A stretch of DNA of 64,000 nt from Diplodia intermedia (Eukaryota; Ascomycota; Dothideomycetes; Botryosphaeriales; Botryosphaeriaceae). Below are positions 45,509 through 57,193 of this stretch, piece after piece. Location of the stretch: contig JAKEKT010000026.1 in the NCBI GenBank assembly GCA_021495925.1, positions 62,001 through 126,000 of the forward strand, read 5' to 3'. Every line of letters starts with the position of its first letter. The stretch's first letter is position 1. The notes beneath the pieces were generated by a model, which saw only the letters and a list, made by a program, of their open reading frames with translations, did not search any database and was not told the DNA's origin. Both the position numbers and the translations under genes were made by a program.

Positions 45509-45853
45509 GCAATTTTCCTGCACTGCCGATACCAATAGGCAGCACAATCCATAGCACGGCAGAACGGTCGAGAATTAATTCCTTGGGACGATTGCGATGA
45601 AGAAGTGAAGCGTTCTGGGTAGCATCGTACAGCTGTGGTCGGCTCACCGCCCGCGGGCGCTAGGCAGCCGCGGCAGCGCTAGCGCCGATTTCTTGCCCAT
45701 CATCAACCCGTCGCCGCAGCTCGCCCGCGCAAATCGTCACGACCACGCGCGCGCTTTCCAACGTCTTCCTGCGCGCCCAACGCGCTCTCACTTCTGCGAC
45801 ACCGCACCTGCCACCTCCCTCTGCTCGAGCTGCGCCGTCGCGAACAAGCTGCC
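45509..45853. promoter_or_regulatory. PRP22 promoter and 5' leader
   Basis: This 345-bp gap lies between two plus-strand genes. The last 130 bp are C-rich, typical of a fungal 5' leader. No named site is claimed. Confidence 0.45.
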
Positions 45854-48800
45854 ATGGACGACCTCAGCTCGCTCGAGCTCCTGTCGCTCGTGTCCAAGGT
45901 GACCTCCGAGCTTCACAACCATCTGAACGTCGCCGACAAAACCCTCGCCGAATTCATTATCGACCAACACCTGCAATGCAAGTCCCTGAATGAATTCAAG
46001 GCAAAATTGGTCGAAATCGGCGCCGACGATTTCCCTCAAAGTCTTATCGAGAGCATCGACCGTCTCGTCCTCACAATGCACCCCAAGTTTAAGAAGTCCA
46101 ATGGCGCTGGAAGAATGGTACAACGAGAAGAGAAACCTGAGGATGAGCGCGAAAGGAAGGCCAGGGTCTTCAAGGGCCTGGCTATCGCTGACCGGGAAAT
46201 GCCTAAGCCGTACGACGACGCCCCACTAGAAGAAGACCCAAAGGAGGACGATTTGGATGGCACTTTCGCTTTACTGGAGGGTCTTGCAGGCAAGGCGGGT
46301 AGTGGAGCAGGCAAGCCCTCCACGAGGAAGCGTAGCCCCAGTCCATACAAGGATGAGGGCCACAGGAGCAAGACGAAGCGACACCGCAGCTCACGATCGC
46401 GCTCACCCCACAGGAGCCGTCACCAAAGCGGCATCAACGAATACATGTTCGAGGATGAGTTTGGCAGGTCACGTCCGGCCAGAGACTTCACCCAGACTCG
46501 CGAGCGTGACTACGAACGCGACGACAAGCGCGATGAACGCAGGGGCAGGCACCGCCGCCGCCACGACTACGATGATGATTTTCGCGACGCCCCCGCCCCT
46601 GAGATCGACGAGGCTCCGGTTGTTCACAAGGTCTACAATGGTCGCGTCACGGGCCTCAAGCCCTACGGTGCTTTCGTCAGGCTGAGCGGTGTCAAAGGCA
46701 GGGTTGATGGCCTGGTTCACGTGTCGCGCATCGCCGAGGGCCGTGTCAATGACCCATCGGACCTCCTGTCACGGGATCAAGAAGTCAAGGTGAAGGTCAC
46801 AGAGCTTAAGGATGGAAAGATCAGCCTTACCATGAAGGAAGTGGACCAAACTACGGGCGAAGACCTTGCACCGGAGCTGAGAGTAGCTTCGGGAGCTAAC
46901 TCAGAAGGCCTTGGCGGCAGGTTGTCGAATGGCCGCTACGGAAATCTTGGGACTGAGGACCCCATTGTCAACAAAAGTTCTAACGTACAACCGGCTCCGA
47001 AGAAGAGATACGCCTCGCCGGAACGTTGGGAAATTCAGCAAATGATATCTGCCGGGCAAGCACGTGCTTCAGACTACCCTGGAATCTATGATACGTTTGA
47101 CAACGTCAACGAACATGGTATGCTGGAAGAAGAGTTGGACGTTGATATTGAGGTTAAGGAAGAAGAGCCCCCATTCTTGATTGGCCAGACCAAGCAGTCT
47201 CTCGAGCTCTCCCCTATCCGTGTTGTCAAAGCCCCCGACGGATCCATGAACCGCGCTGCGATGTCAGGCGAGACACTTGCGAAGGAGCGAAAGGATTTGA
47301 GGAGTCAAGAAGAGGCGGACAAGAAAGCTTCTGAGGCGTCTCGCGTTGATTTAAGCGCTCAATGGAATGATCCCATGGCCGGGCCTGACCAGCGCAAGTT
47401 TGCCAGCGACTACCGTGCTGCTCCTTCTGGCCAGTCCAACGAGCCTCTTCCTGAGTGGAAGAAGATTACCCAAGGCAAGACGGAGACTGGAAAGCGGACG
47501 AACATGTCGATCAAGGAGCAGAGGCAAAGTCTGCCAGTTTTCAAATTCCGCGATCAATTGCTCCAAGCCATCCGTGAACACCAGCTCCTCGTTCTCGTAG
47601 GCGACACTGGTTCAGGCAAAACCACCCAACTTACGCAATTCCTCGCAGAGGATGGCTTCGCCAATAATGGTGTGATAGGCTGCACGCAGCCGCGTCGTGT
47701 AGCGGCCATGTCCGTCGCCAAGCGTGTAGCGGAGGAGGTTGGATGCAAGCTCGGAGCTGAGGTTGGCTACACCATTCGTTTTGAGGACTGTACTTGCCCA
47801 GACACCAAGATCAAGTACATGACGGACGGTATTATGCAGCGTGAGATCTTGCTGGACCCGATGCTGAACAAGTATTCCGTCATCATCCTCGACGAAGCTC
47901 ATGAGCGAACCATTGCGACCGACGTTCTCTTCGGACTCCTCAAGAAGACACTCAAGAGACGCCCCGACATGAAGGTCATTGTCACATCGGCGACGCTGGA
48001 TGCTGACAAGTTCTCCGAATACTTCAACAAATGTCCCATCTTCACCATCCCCGGACGCACCTTCCCTGTCGAGATCATGTATTCCAAGGAGCCCGAGAGC
48101 GATTATCTTGATGCAGCCTTGACGACCGTCATGCAGATTCACTTGACTGAGCCTCCGGGCGATATCCTACTCTTCCTTACTGGCAAGGAAGAAATCGACA
48201 CGAGTTGCGAAATTCTCTTTGAAAGGATGAAGGCGTTAGGGCCCGGTGTACCTGAGCTGATCATCTTACCAATCTACGGTGCTCTGCCTAGCGAAGTCGC
48301 AAGCCGCATCTTCGAGCCTGCTCCTTCGGGCGGCAGGAAGGTTGTCATCGCCACTAACATCGCCGAAACTTCCATCACCATCGACGGAATATACTTTGTG
48401 GTTGACCCGGGTTTTGTCAAGCAGACGGCCTATGATCCGAAGCTTGGAATGGATCGTCTTCAGGTCACACCGATTTCGCAGGCCCAGGCCAAACAACGCG
48501 CAGGTCGAGCTGGTCGTACAGGTCCTGGCAAGTGTTTCCGACTCTACACCGAGGCTGCATTCCAGTCTGAAATGTTGCCCACTACGATTCCCGAAATCCA
48601 ACGTCAGAATCTCTCCAACACCATTCTCATGCTCAAGGCCATGGGAATTAACGATCTTCTCGGATTTGACTTCATGGATCCGCCGCCGACTAACACCATG
48701 TTGACCGCTCTGGAAGAGCTGTACGCACTTGGCGCGCTTGATGAGGAGGGATTGCTCACTCAGCTTGGTCGACAGATGGCTGACTTCCCTATGGATCCGG

Positions 48801-49531
48801 CCTTGTCAAAGTCACTCATCATGTCCGTCAAGCTGAAGTGTTCGGATGAGATGCTGACCATTGTCTCGATGATTTCAGCTACTCAGACAGTGTTCCACCG
48901 GCCAAGGGACAAGCAGCACCAGGCCGACCAGAAGAGGCTGAAGTTCAACGATCCGCATGGCGACCACCTGACTCTCCTCAATGTCTACAACGCGTGGAAG
49001 AACTCGAAGTTTTCGGTGCAGTGGTGCTACGAGAACTTCATCCAGCCGAAGGCAATGAAGCGCGTCGCCGATGTGCGCGACCAGCTGACGACCATCATGA
49101 AGCGGTATAAGTCGCCGATCCTGTCGAGCGGCCGCGACACACAGCCCGTCCGCAAGGCCCTGTGCTCGGGCTTCTTCCGCAACGCGGCACGCAAGGACGC
49201 GACTGAAGGCTACAAGACGTTGGTCGAGGGCAACACGGTGTACATGCACCCGTCGTCGGCGCTGTTCCGCGCGCCGGCCGAGCACGTCATCTACAACAGC
49301 GTCGTCGAGACGCAGAAGGAGTACATGCACATCCTGACGGCCATCGAGCCCAAGTGGCTGGTCGAGGCCGCGCCCCGCTTCTTCCAGGTCGCCCCGACGG
49401 ATCGCCTCAGCAAGCGCAAGAGGGCGGAGCGCATCCAACCCTTGCAATCCGGCAAAGATGCCGAGGGCGACGCTTGGCGTCTCTCGGCCCAGAAGCGCAG
49501 CGGCCGTGGCGGCGGTGGTACGTGGGGTTAA
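45854..49531 (+). CDS. PRP22: DEAH-box pre-mRNA-splicing RNA helicase PRP22
   Basis: This is a single uninterrupted exon of 1,225 residues (GCCATGGAC start). An N-terminal helical domain comes first, then an Arg/Ser/His-rich stretch (about 155-245). An S1 RNA-binding domain at about 255-333 (VYNGRVTGLKPYGAFVRLSGVKGRVDGLVHVSRI) separates PRP22/DHX8 from PRP2, PRP16 and PRP43. The helicase core has GDTGSGKTTQ (583-592), TQPRRVAAMSVA, DEAH (680-683), SAT and QRAGRAGRTGPG (881-892), then the winged helix/ratchet and the OB-fold C-terminus ending in an RGGGG tail. PRP22 proofreads exon ligation and releases mRNA from the spliceosome. The absence of introns in a 3.7-kb gene is notable beside its intron-rich neighbours. 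Confidence 0.96.
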   Translation: MDDLSSLELLSLVSKVTSELHNHLNVADKTLAEFIIDQHLQCKSLNEFKAKLVEIGADDFPQSLIESIDRLVLTMHPKFKKSNGAGRMVQREEKPEDERERKARVFKGLAIADREMPKPYDDAPLEEDPKEDDLDGTFALLEGLAGKAGSGAGKPSTRKRSPSPYKDEGHRSKTKRHRSSRSRSPHRSRHQSGINEYMFEDEFGRSRPARDFTQTRERDYERDDKRDERRGRHRRRHDYDDDFRDAPAPEIDEAPVVHKVYNGRVTGLKPYGAFVRLSGVKGRVDGLVHVSRIAEGRVNDPSDLLSRDQEVKVKVTELKDGKISLTMKEVDQTTGEDLAPELRVASGANSEGLGGRLSNGRYGNLGTEDPIVNKSSNVQPAPKKRYASPERWEIQQMISAGQARASDYPGIYDTFDNVNEHGMLEEELDVDIEVKEEEPPFLIGQTKQSLELSPIRVVKAPDGSMNRAAMSGETLAKERKDLRSQEEADKKASEASRVDLSAQWNDPMAGPDQRKFASDYRAAPSGQSNEPLPEWKKITQGKTETGKRTNMSIKEQRQSLPVFKFRDQLLQAIREHQLLVLVGDTGSGKTTQLTQFLAEDGFANNGVIGCTQPRRVAAMSVAKRVAEEVGCKLGAEVGYTIRFEDCTCPDTKIKYMTDGIMQREILLDPMLNKYSVIILDEAHERTIATDVLFGLLKKTLKRRPDMKVIVTSATLDADKFSEYFNKCPIFTIPGRTFPVEIMYSKEPESDYLDAALTTVMQIHLTEPPGDILLFLTGKEEIDTSCEILFERMKALGPGVPELIILPIYGALPSEVASRIFEPAPSGGRKVVIATNIAETSITIDGIYFVVDPGFVKQTAYDPKLGMDRLQVTPISQAQAKQRAGRAGRTGPGKCFRLYTEAAFQSEMLPTTIPEIQRQNLSNTILMLKAMGINDLLGFDFMDPPPTNTMLTALEELYALGALDEEGLLTQLGRQMADFPMDPALSKSLIMSVKLKCSDEMLTIVSMISATQTVFHRPRDKQHQADQKRLKFNDPHGDHLTLLNVYNAWKNSKFSVQWCYENFIQPKAMKRVADVRDQLTTIMKRYKSPILSSGRDTQPVRKALCSGFFRNAARKDATEGYKTLVEGNTVYMHPSSALFRAPAEHVIYNSVVETQKEYMHILTAIEPKWLVEAAPRFFQVAPTDRLSKRKRAERIQPLQSGKDAEGDAWRLSAQKRSGRGGGGTWG

Positions 49532-50589
49532 GCTGCTTGCCTTCCTTACCCCCATTCCATTTTTCTTCCCCCTTTCTTTGCGTAGGGAGTTGGATAATTC
49601 GCCTCTGCGTAACAGGTCCCTCAGACAACAACGAACAATTCACGTAGTCTCCCGCTCCAGATCGGGCCCCTCGTGACCATGGCCGCGGTGGTGGTGGCGG
49701 CGGCGGCGGCCATCATGAGCGCCGTGCGCGTAAACTATCTAGATACCCATGGAGGCTTCAGCTCAGTATTTAAAACACATATGTCCAAACAATACAGGAA
49801 ATGTCAGGGAAAGCTCCCGAAGAATTAAAAAAAAAATAAAAAGTGGAAAACTTGGCGTTGTATTACTGTAAAATACTGCACAATAGCAATCTCCATAACG
49901 TCAATTGCTCAGCCGCATCGTGAGACTTGATGAACAATGTTTGAATCGAGTTCAAAACTTGTACGTCCGGACCACCGCTTCAAGTACCTGCGAAAGAAGG
50001 CTAAGTTCCCTTGGCTGAAGTTGCATATATATAGTTGCGATACTCGAGCAGTCCACATGGGTGTTTGAAGCCATGCATGTCGTAGCTAAGGGGAAGTCTG
50101 CATGGACAGCAGGGTTGACCGTCGTCATCTGCAACCAGCCGGATTCTTCCGCCGCTTGTGCTTTGAGAAGACTCATTACGCTCACTAGAGTTACACATTT
50201 TGATAGAAAACCCGAGTAGACTACGCGGGTAGTCGAAGCGTTAATCCAGACCAAAATCGTTCAGATCGGTCATGAAAACCAACGTCTGATTGTGAACGTA
50301 CAAATTGGTATCATTTGTTACTTCAAGCTACACTACGTTTGAGAGTTCAAGGAAGAAAGAAAAAAAAACAAGGGGGGGAATGTTCAATGTGAATCACAAA
50401 GAGAAGGTGGACTTTGCCCCTTCCGATACCGTACATGGGTTTGACTAGGGGATACGCATTTTTGAAGGATAATTTTCGTGGTTTTACTGCGAGCTAGTAA
50501 GGGAAGCTGCAAAGTTGGGCAATACAGGGAGTTGAGTTGAAGCGAAAAGCGTTGAAGACCATGTGATGGAGACTGGAATAGTCCTTGAA
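49532..50589. other. intergenic 1.1 kb, convergent 3' ends, no gene supported
   Basis: A GGT/GGC triplet run (about 49,688-49,713) follows the PRP22 stop. The rest is AT-rich with stops in all frames and A-runs at about 49,827 and 50,361. Confidence 0.55.
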
Positions 50590-51326
50590 CTATTTCTTCA
50601 TCCAACCCTGCGATAAAAGAAGTATGTCAGCCATGTCTGTCTTTGATCGTGAATGTAATGAGCTGAGAATCGGACGTCTGAATCACCAAGAACACAATGA
50701 ACGAGAAGAAGAACAAGAAAGCGCGACTGTTGCCGCCGATTACTTACCTTCTCCTTCATCTTCTCCCAATACCCCTTATCCCTATCGGATCCGGTTCCAG
50801 TCAGGTGGGTGTCGCGGCTGCTCGGTGTCGAGTAGATGCTTCCGCTGCGCTTCTGGAACCTCGACGGCGGGACTTTACTCGCATCCCATTCCTTGCTCAT
50901 CCGGCGGTCGCGCGTGGGCGACGTGTCGCTGCCAAAGCTGCCGCCGCGAACGGCAGAGGATGATGGATCCCCGGGCATATGCATATCGTCACCTCCAGCG
51001 ATCCTGTCTAGCTTGTCGCCGCCAAAGGGGTCATGCATGTGCAAGCCACCGTGTTGGTGGTCGTCGTCATCTTCGATGGCGCTGTTGCTATGTGCGCCGT
51101 TGGAAGCGGGCTTGAGGTCGGCGTTTATGGATGGGTTGCCGGTGGGGGACCCATCGATGTCTATGGAATCATTAGCATGCTGGGGATCTGCAGCTGGAAA
51201 GAGGGGGTGGTAGATATTGGATAGCGAGGCTAGATTGCGAAACATGGCGGAAGACGGCTTGAAAGGAGCAAGGGCTGAGTGAGGCGAGTACTGCGGATGG
51301 GGCAGGGATGACATGTCAATGGCCAT
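50590..51326 (-). CDS. small conserved-looking protein of unknown function, 5' end uncertain
   Basis: The main exon 50748-51326 is joined in phase by a 140-nt intron (AAG|GTAAGT..TTATCGCAG) to an 18-nt final exon at 50590-50607 coding GWMKK and stop. The product is 198 residues from the ATG at 51326. The C-terminal 60 residues look conserved and partly ordered: RRMSKEWDASKVPPSRFQKRSGSIYSTPSSRD..RDKGYWEKMKEKGWMKK. The upstream part is low-complexity (Ser/Asp/His/Pro). A further 5' exon may exist: at 51352-51382 the minus strand reads ATGGCGACGAACACC and then a GTAAGC donor, so part of the present N-terminus could be intron. I recognise the motif type but no assigned function. Confidence 0.68.
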
Positions 51327-53024
51327 GTGCTGTGGTGCTTACCGCTGGCAGCGCTCGTGGTGTTCGTCGCCATGCCGGAGGCTGAGCGGGAGTCTGGCAC
51401 GGGGCGGATGTCGATGTGGACGTTGTTGTACTCCAGGGTGAGGAAGGAGGCGAGTTAGCAGTGGAGCGACTGCTAAGCTCTACTAGCTAAGAGTCAAATA
51501 GGCGGCAGTACTGTTGGGGCAGGCGTGAGTGGTGAGCCGCTGTGGGGCCGCTTGGGAGGGAAAAGGAAGCAAGCTTTCTCGTTCAAGCAAGGACAAAGAG
51601 GTTAGAGCGGTCTCTTCCCGTGGCGGATGCGGCTGGGACAGGGTAGATAAAGGATTCTGGGGCCAAGCTCGTCTGGGGAAGAAGCATGGCGCCCAGTAGC
51701 TCTTACCGGCCGCCCAGGCAAAAGTGACAAGCGCGGGGTAGGTACCTTGGAGGTGCAGTTGCGAACGACCCCACCGACGTCACGCATCATCCTTGGCCCG
51801 CAGCCAGTAAGCCTCTGCGTGCTCCTCTGGGCGCTGCTCTTGGCGCGCAGTCGGTGGCTGGTGCCATTGGTGCATCGCCGAAGGCAGTGGCAGGAGAGCA
51901 GGCCGAGTCGAGGGGGCGCCGCACAAAGAACAACGACGTCAACAGACAGGTGTTTGGTGCCACACTCCGGGGACGCTGCTGTGCCCGCGTGCAGCAGCTG
52001 ACGCCTGCATGGGCGAATGGGAAGGAGCGGGCCCAGGGTTGGTAGAGGACGCCAATAGCCACAGTGCTGCGCTGTGATGCGGGTGCGGTGCTGCGGCGTC
52101 CAGCTGGACCAGCCAGGCCGCAGGCTCGCGCGTCATGCCGTGAATGCACCGCTGCCACAGTGACGCTAGCCGGCGTCATCTTTGGTCTACCGCCCACTGT
52201 TCGCGGGCGCACGCGGCCTGAGGTTCGCCTAAACCTTATCTCGACTCTCAGCTGATCTGCCTAGATTCAGCCCTCCTACACACCGTGATGCTGCATGGTA
52301 TTCCGTTAGCCTGGATGGTACGGAACCCTGGCCTTGGCGCTGAGTGAATCCCGGCTGCATACAAGTCGGCTTTCATACACCCCAGATACTCACTCTTCCG
52401 TTGCCTTGCTATTCGATGGTCATCTGCGTGATGTGAGGTAAGAAATCGATACTGCGCTAGGGCTCTGCTGTGACCCTCTCGGCGAGCAAAGCAGCTGCAA
52501 AACCTAGGCGTGAGACACGTTGAAAGACATCCAAGGGGGGCGCTGCTTGTTGCAGAGTTTGCGTAGTTTTTTTCCAATCGTTTACTGAAACTGCAGGTTA
52601 CATGTTTGCTGACAATCGGTCGGAAAGCCTGCCGCGATGAAGACGGAAGAAGAGACGGCCGGTACCCCAGTCGGGCCCATGCTTGACGCCACCGTCGAAT
52701 GGAACGCAGAAGTAAAAGTGGGCAACAGAAGGAGATCGGAAAGGAGGGGAATGTCCATGAAAAGATGAGATCCAGAACGAGATCGACCTTCACCCAAGTC
52801 AATCATCCGGGCCAATGGCCCGCCCCGAACGCCGGTTATATGCAGCTGAGAGAGACTCAATGAGAAGGGAAAAGGAAGGTTGCACGCTTGAAGCATGAAA
52901 AAAAAAAAAAAAGTGGACCAGAATATTCATCGGCTGCTGCGGGACCGCTCACACCTGCAGAAAGGGAATACATCAATCAAGCAGTGCCTGAACTACGTAG
53001 GGTATCTGCACGCCTCGATGCGGC
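51327..53024. other. intergenic 1.7 kb, no gene supported
   Basis: This holds the promoter of the small protein (-) and the 3' region of SYF1 (-). It has a GC-rich left half and a plainer right half. There is a 14-A run at about 52,897. Overlapping frames on both strands lack protein character. Confidence 0.5.
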
Positions 53025-55531
53025 TTACAGGTCGTCGTCGATGTCAAGCGCGTCCGGGTTTGCTGCGACAGGTGCTTCAGCCTGCGCTGTCGCTCTGTTG
53101 GCACCTTCGGGCCCGCCGCTGGCTGCGACGAAGCCTTCGGGTGCTCTGGCTTGGCGCTCGAGAGCAGCCATAGCATCCACCTTATCTTGATCAACGCCGT
53201 CGGCGTCATCGGTTTGCTGAGCGCGGGCAAGCGCCTGGGAGGCGATGAAGTTGACATCCGTGCTAGAGAAAATGTCAGTAAACCAGACACATGCACCGCT
53301 GGAACCATAACATACTTGAACTGTGCCTGCACACTTCTCTTGATGCGAAGCATCTCTTTGAACGTGTCCTCGTTGCCGTGCTGCACTTCGAAAGTCTCCC
53401 ACTTCTGCCAGAATCCAGGCTCCGTCCTCGGGTCGCAGAACTGACTGGCATGGCCGTAGATGGCTCTGGCGCGATCGATCTCGCCGAGCCTCCTCTCCAT
53501 CTCTGCGAATTTGAGACACATCTCCTTTGCTTCCTTGTCTGGCAGCGCGGAGATGGCACGCTCGTAGATTGGCCGCGTCGAGGTTAATCCGAAGTTCGAT
53601 GCTGACTTGGTTATGTAGAACTCGAACATCTCCAGCCTGTCCTCGTCCGCGACGAAGCGGGTGGCACGTTCGTAAATGCGCATGGCATGGCGGGCGAGCC
53701 CTCGTTCCTCTTCCAACGCGCCGTACATCAAGTACAACACCTTGGCGAATTTTGGAGGGCAGTCCTCGAGCGCCTGCTCGAACAGGTCGCGTAGTCGTTC
53801 CATGCCGACCTTGCGGTCTACAGCCTTGGTGAGGTAGAGATTCCAGAGCTCGAAAGCCACTGGGTAGTTGAATAGGTCGAGGCCGCGCTCGTACACCTTG
53901 AAAGAGTCTTCGAAGTATTTGTTCTCCTCGAGCAAATTTGCGTAGTTGACGACAGTCTGGGGCGTGGCGATCTTCAGCTCGAAAATGCGTTCGTAGACCT
54001 TCTTCGTCTCCTCGAGCGTGCTAACACTCTCCACCAAATCAACATAGAAACTCCATAGCTTCCAGCTCTTGTGGACCCTTTGCTGGGGCGAGAGCGTCTC
54101 GTCAAAGTAGTCGACCGTCGATCGCTTCGGTGCTTGAGTCGCTTTGGCCATGATGTCCACCGCACGTTCGAAGTTCTCGTTCCTGAGCTCCATTTCTGCC
54201 CATTCACACCACATTTCCGCCAGTTCGTTGACGGACTTGAACGGCACCTTAACAGCCTTTTCCATGATGATGCGCGCGTTCTGCATGTCTCCGCCACTCT
54301 CGTAAAACTTGGCATAGTTGGCCCAGAGCTCGTGGAACTTGCCCACAGCCTTTTTAGGGTTGATAGTAGCGATGGCATCGGCGTACGTCTTGACGACCTC
54401 AGTCTTGTTGTCGCCCCAAAGACCGACACGCTTCTCCCATTCGTTGACGTTGTTCGGGTTCTGGCGGAGAAGCACGTCGTTGACGAGGAAAGGCCGGCGA
54501 TCCATAAGCTGCTCGAAGCGGGCCATGCGGATGTCGAGGTCCAAATCGAGCTCCTCGTGAACAATGCCCTTCTCCTGTCTTTTCCCGGCCTCCTCCATCT
54601 TGATACCAATCAAGGCCTCCTCGGCTTCTGCATACGTGTCGAAGACAATGGAGAAATCACGGACGGTCATGACAGTAGTAATGCCCTCCTCGAAGATGTC
54701 GCGTGCACGCTCGTAGTCGCCCTTGTTGATCCAGTACCTTGCCAGGCCGACCCATAAGATGCCCCTCTGATCCGAAAACTTGGCGATTCCGCTCCTGATG
54801 ATCTTCTCGACATCGATTCCAACATCGTCACCCGTGTCGATTTCCTTGGCATGGTCAATGAGCAACTCGACCATTTCCGTCCAGAATTGGAAGGGTCCCT
54901 TTGCCTCTTTGCTCTTGAACCTGGGGTTGTTGAGGATGTCCATGTACTTCTTGACAGCCTCGGTGTACTGGCGCATGTCAATCAAGAGAGCGATGAAGTC
55001 CTCGGCGTGTTCCGGATGGATCTGCATGTACCGGCGCCATATCTTGACGGCAGTCTCACCGGAGGCGGAACTGGCGAAGGGACGATACAGAGACCAGATG
55101 CGGTTGTGCTGAGTGAGCGGGAGGGCGCGGAGGGCGCGATCGAAGGTGCGGCGGGTGGTGGTGACGAGCGGCTGCTGCATCAAAAAGTCCAGGTACATTT
55201 CCCAGATGCGCGGCATCTTGTTCAGCAGCACCAGGGCGCGCTCGAAGAGAGCATTGGTCTTGACATAGTGTGCCTGATACTTGGCTGGGTTCTTGCCCTT
55301 GATGTGGTGGACACGCAGGTCCAGGTACATCTTCCACAGCTTGTAGGAGCGCGGCAGAGTGGTGCAGGCGCGCTCCAGGACGAAGGCCTGCTCGAGCAGG
55401 GTGCCATTCTGGCGCTTGAAAGCTGCGTAGTCGAGCCACGGCTTGATGCTGCCCGGATTGCGGATGAGCTCCTGCTCGTAGATGACGTCGCTGTCCTGGA
55501 TCAGGTACAGATCGGACGACTTGGTCGGCAT
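53025..55531 (-). CDS. SYF1: pre-mRNA-splicing factor SYF1 (HAT-repeat protein of the NineTeen complex)
   Basis: Two exons, 53316-55531 and 53025-53262, give 817 residues from the ATG at 55531. An in-frame ATG at 55609 would add 26 residues, but the conserved part starts at DLYLIQDSDVIYEQELIRNPGSIKPWLDYAAFK, so I prefer the nearer one. The body is a chain of HAT/Crooked-neck repeats with the W..Y/E..R spacing (SYKLWKMYLDLRV, PRIWEMYLDFL, NRIWSLYRPFA, IWRRYMQIHPEHAEDF, through PGFWQKWETFEVQHGNEDTF). The second exon ends in an acidic DALDIDDDL tail. SYF1 scaffolds the Prp19-associated complex during spliceosome activation. The 53-nt intron (GTATGT..TCTCTAG) restores QAQFNTDVNFIASQALARAQQ, as in the family. 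Confidence 0.95.
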
Positions 55532-55995
55532 GGTGCGCTTCGTCCGCGGGACCTGAGCAGCAGGCTGCGGCGCGTCGCCGGCAGCTAGGCGAAGAAGCTC
55601 TCCAGGCATCGCTCGTGGCGGGCGTTGCTGGCCTAGCTAGGGCCTCGTGCGCGGCCGACGGGGTGCTCTGGAGCGTGTCGTATGCGGGATTGGGTTGGAA
55701 GGGGAGGGGAGGAGTAGAGGGCAAATCGCCAGACCGCGACGGGAAACGCTTGGTCAAGAGTTTCGAGTTTCGCGCTGCTTCACGGCCGCCGCTAGCGCGT
55801 GATTGGCCGCCGGACGGTCGGGCACGACCTACACACCTCACTCGATGCGCCCGCCGTCGAGAGCACGAGCTCCACTCAAGCCAACACCAAGCTATCGAGC
55901 TCAGCCACCATCTCTCCCTTTCTTTGTCTCGGCCCGGGCCCGCGGTGCAGGCTGCTCCTCATTTCGCATCCACCCCCTAATTCTAATCGCCCGAA
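55532..55995. promoter_or_regulatory. shared promoter region of SYF1 (-) and VMA8 (+)
   Basis: There are 464 bp between the two start codons of this head-to-head pair. GC-rich, with no TATA box seen. CGGCCG and similar palindromes occur, but I assign no factor. Confidence 0.45.
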
Positions 55996-57022
55996 ATGTC
56001 GTCGGGCGGCGCGGTACGATGTCCCGCCTGCCGCTATTGCGCCTTCCAATTCATGAGCTCACACCCACCTCCAGACTCGCGAGTCTGTCTTCCCGACACG
56101 TCAGGTGTTGGGGCAGATGAAGAGCAAGCTCAAGGGAGCTCAGACTGGCCATGACCTACTCAAGCGCAAGAGCGAGGCCCTGACAAAGTGCGCCATACCC
56201 TCCGCCACCGCCCCGCCGCCATCCCACTCTATTTGCGGCTATACTGACGTCCCTGCCCGCACACAGACGCTTCCGAGGTACCTTCTCCCTTCCCGAGTTC
56301 GCTCCGTCCGAGCTTCGTCCCGCTGAGTGAGCGACAGAGATCACCCGCCGCATCGATGAAGCCAAGCGCAAGATGGGCCGCGTTATGCAGATCGCCGCCT
56401 TCTCGCTCGCCGAGGTGACCTACGCTGCCGGCGGCGATATCAGCTACCAGATCCAGGAGTCCGCGAAGAACGCCAAGTTCCGCGTTCGCACCAAGCAGGA
56501 GAACGTCTCCGGTGTCTTCCTGCCGCAGTTCGAGAGCTTCACGACCGAGGGCAACAACGACTTTGGTCTTACAGGTCTAGGCAAGGGTGGGCAGCAGGTC
56601 CAGAGGTGTAGGGAGACGTACGCTCGCGCCGTGGAAACTCTGGTCGAGCTAGCCAGTCTGCAGACCGCCTTCGTCATCTTGGACGAGGTCATCAAGGTCG
56701 TGAACCGCAGAGTCAACGCTATGTGGGTTATACAAGAACAGGCCTGGCTACCAGATATGCTGATCTTCATCGTAGTGAGCACGTCATCATTCCCAGGACG
56801 GAGAACACCATCAAGTACATTAACTCGGAGCTGGACGAGCTCGACAGAGAGGAGTTCTACAGGCTGAAGAAGGTTTCGGGCAAGAAGGAGCGAGACGCTG
56901 CCGAGGCTGAGAAGGAACGAGCCAGCAAGAAAGCGGGACTGGATGAGGCTGCAAGGGTTGCGGGTGAAACTGAAACGAAGGACCTTCTGGGCGATCAGGA
57001 TAACGAGGATGTCATTTTCTAG
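55996..57022 (+). CDS. VMA8: V-type proton ATPase subunit D (Vma8)
   Basis: Five exons, 55996-56013, 56075-56187, 56267-56277, 56338-56722 and 56776-57022, give 257 residues (yeast 256). Joining gives MSSGGATRESVFPTRQVLGQMKSKLKGAQTGHDLLKRKSEALTKRFREITRRIDEAKRKMGRVM, the family N-terminus. The C-terminal half has VNRRVNAIEHVIIPRTENTIKYINSELDELDREEFYRLKKVSGKK, the long coiled coil of the central rotor stalk. Subunit D couples ATP hydrolysis in V1 to rotation of the membrane ring, acidifying vacuoles. The third exon is only 11 nt (ACGCTTCCGAG); without it the conserved KRFREITRRI cannot be formed and phase is lost. The last intron donor is GTGGGT. The protein ends in an acidic tail. Confidence 0.94.
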
Positions 57023-57193
57023 GCCAGTTTCATTTCTGTATATCTTGCATGACCATCATTATGTCAAGTCCGGAGTTGAGTAAGTCCGAACGATGACCCA
57101 GACCCCAGGTTTGCTTTAGGCGAATTGGTATCTTCCCACATTCTGCTGCTGCTCGTGCGCTCTGTGACATGTGCTTTCTTACCTAGCAGCCGA

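Noticed and set aside
51787..52802. Frames of 141 and 184 residues on the minus strand
   Set aside because: No recognisable domain, no supporting splice sites, compositional noise in intergenic DNA.
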